From NCBI GenBank assembly GCA_002348585.1, contig DEBO01000091.1:1-6065 (forward strand): a stretch of 6,065 nt of DNA, in the 5' to 3' direction. The notes beneath the pieces are model-generated. The model saw nothing but the letters and a program-made list of their open reading frames with translations, was not told the DNA's origin and did not search any database. Shown here piece by piece: positions 5,545 through 6,065 of the stretch (its first letter is position 1; every line of letters begins with the position of its first letter). The stretch is from Alphaproteobacteria bacterium UBA2954. Lineage in GTDB: Bacteria > Pseudomonadota > Alphaproteobacteria > Puniceispirillales > Puniceispirillaceae. Made by a program: the position numbers and the translations under genes.

Positions 5545-6065
5545 CAGTCAAGTTTCCAACCAGAGTGAATGGCCGCGATACCATTCGATAAATTCCGAAA
5601 TCGAACTTGGGCAAAACCAGCCTCTGACATCATTCTGGCAAGGTCATGCTGTGCGGGAAATGTCCGGATTGATTCGGCAAGATAACGGTAGGCGGCCTCG
5701 TCACGCGCAACCATCCGGCCCAGCTGTGGCAGGGCGTTAAATGACCAGAGGTCATATAGTCTAGAAAATGTGGCATTCTGGACAGTTGAAAATTCAAGGC
5801 AGCAGAAACGGCCACCCGGTTTCAAGACACGAAATGCCTCACGCAAGGCCATGTCGCGGTTGGTCACATTGCGCAGGCCAAAGGAAATAGTTACCCTTTC
5901 AGCTGTCCCCGTCTGCAGTGGAATATCTTCTGCACTGGCAACAGTCCAGTCAAGCTGGTTTGAATAAGCCTTTATATCACGCCGCTTTTTGCCTGCTCTT
6001 ATCATATCTGGATTGATATCAACGACATGCACATAACTGCCGCCACGTTTCAGAAATCTGAGCGC
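5544..6065 (-). CDS. ubiE: UbiE quinone C-methyltransferase, N-terminus outside the window
   Basis: A SAM-dependent methyltransferase that adds the C-methyl group to the benzoquinol ring in ubiquinone biosynthesis (and to demethylmenaquinol in species that make menaquinone). The frame is open to the right edge and gives 173 residues, beginning ALRFLKRGGSYVHVVDINPDM. The acidic end of the second Rossmann strand is the Asp of VVDIN. The family signature ISFGLRNVTNRDMALREAFR, then VLKPGGRFCCLEFS, is clear. The C-terminal RYLAESIRTFP and NLSNGIAAIHSGWK parallel E. coli UbiE. By comparison with E. coli UbiE (251 residues), about 80 N-terminal residues, including the glycine-rich SAM motif, lie beyond the window. 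An in-frame GTG at 6032 is internal, not the start, since homology continues upstream of it. It is the first visible gene of the operon. Confidence 0.95.
   Translation of the reverse strand, partial: ALRFLKRGGSYVHVVDINPDMIRAGKKRRDIKAYSNQLDWTVASAEDIPLQTGTAERVTISFGLRNVTNRDMALREAFRVLKPGGRFCCLEFSTVQNATFSRLYDLWSFNALPQLGRMVARDEAAYRYLAESIRTFPAQHDLARMMSEAGFAQVRFRNLSNGIAAIHSGWKLD

Overview
The window looks like chromosomal DNA of an alphaproteobacterium. The reverse-strand order ubiE > ubiB > coaBC > dut is a familiar alphaproteobacterial arrangement. The moderate base composition and protein flavour would fit a marine lineage such as SAR116, but that finer placement is inference only. Nothing points to a plasmid, phage or transposon: I see no transposase, integrase, tRNA, rRNA or CRISPR array.

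Layout. Positions 1-163 (minus) hold the first 54 codons of an unrecognised protein with an N-terminal hydrophobic segment; it leaves the window on the left. A divergent intergenic region of 173 bp follows. A complete D-2-hydroxyacid dehydrogenase of the glyoxylate/hydroxypyruvate reductase type lies on the plus strand (337-1317) and faces the end of the reverse operon across a 26-bp gap. The rest is one tightly packed minus-strand operon, read from right to left: ubiE (5' end cut off by the window edge), ubiB, coaBC, dut and an E1-like HesA/MoeB/ThiF enzyme. Junctions are a 1-nt overlap (ubiE/ubiB), the only real gap (ubiB/coaBC, 49 bp), a 26-nt overlap (coaBC/dut) and a 4-nt ATGA overlap (dut/E1-like).

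Functionally the operon combines ubiquinone biosynthesis (UbiE, UbiB), coenzyme A biosynthesis (CoaBC), pyrimidine nucleotide hygiene (Dut) and an adenylyltransferase for sulfur-carrier or ubiquitin-like chemistry.

The standout is at coaBC. The protein carries about 75 extra N-terminal residues that read as a Cro/XRE-like helix-turn-helix domain fused to an apparently complete CoaBC. The short gap before this gene holds a perfect 16-bp palindrome, TTCACAATATTGTGAA, and a second imperfect copy 19 bp away, placed where they could cover the promoter and ribosome-binding region. Together they suggest that CoaBC may be a DNA-binding 'trigger enzyme' repressing its own coaBC-dut-E1 segment. The domain and palindromes are read from the sequence; the regulatory link is inference.
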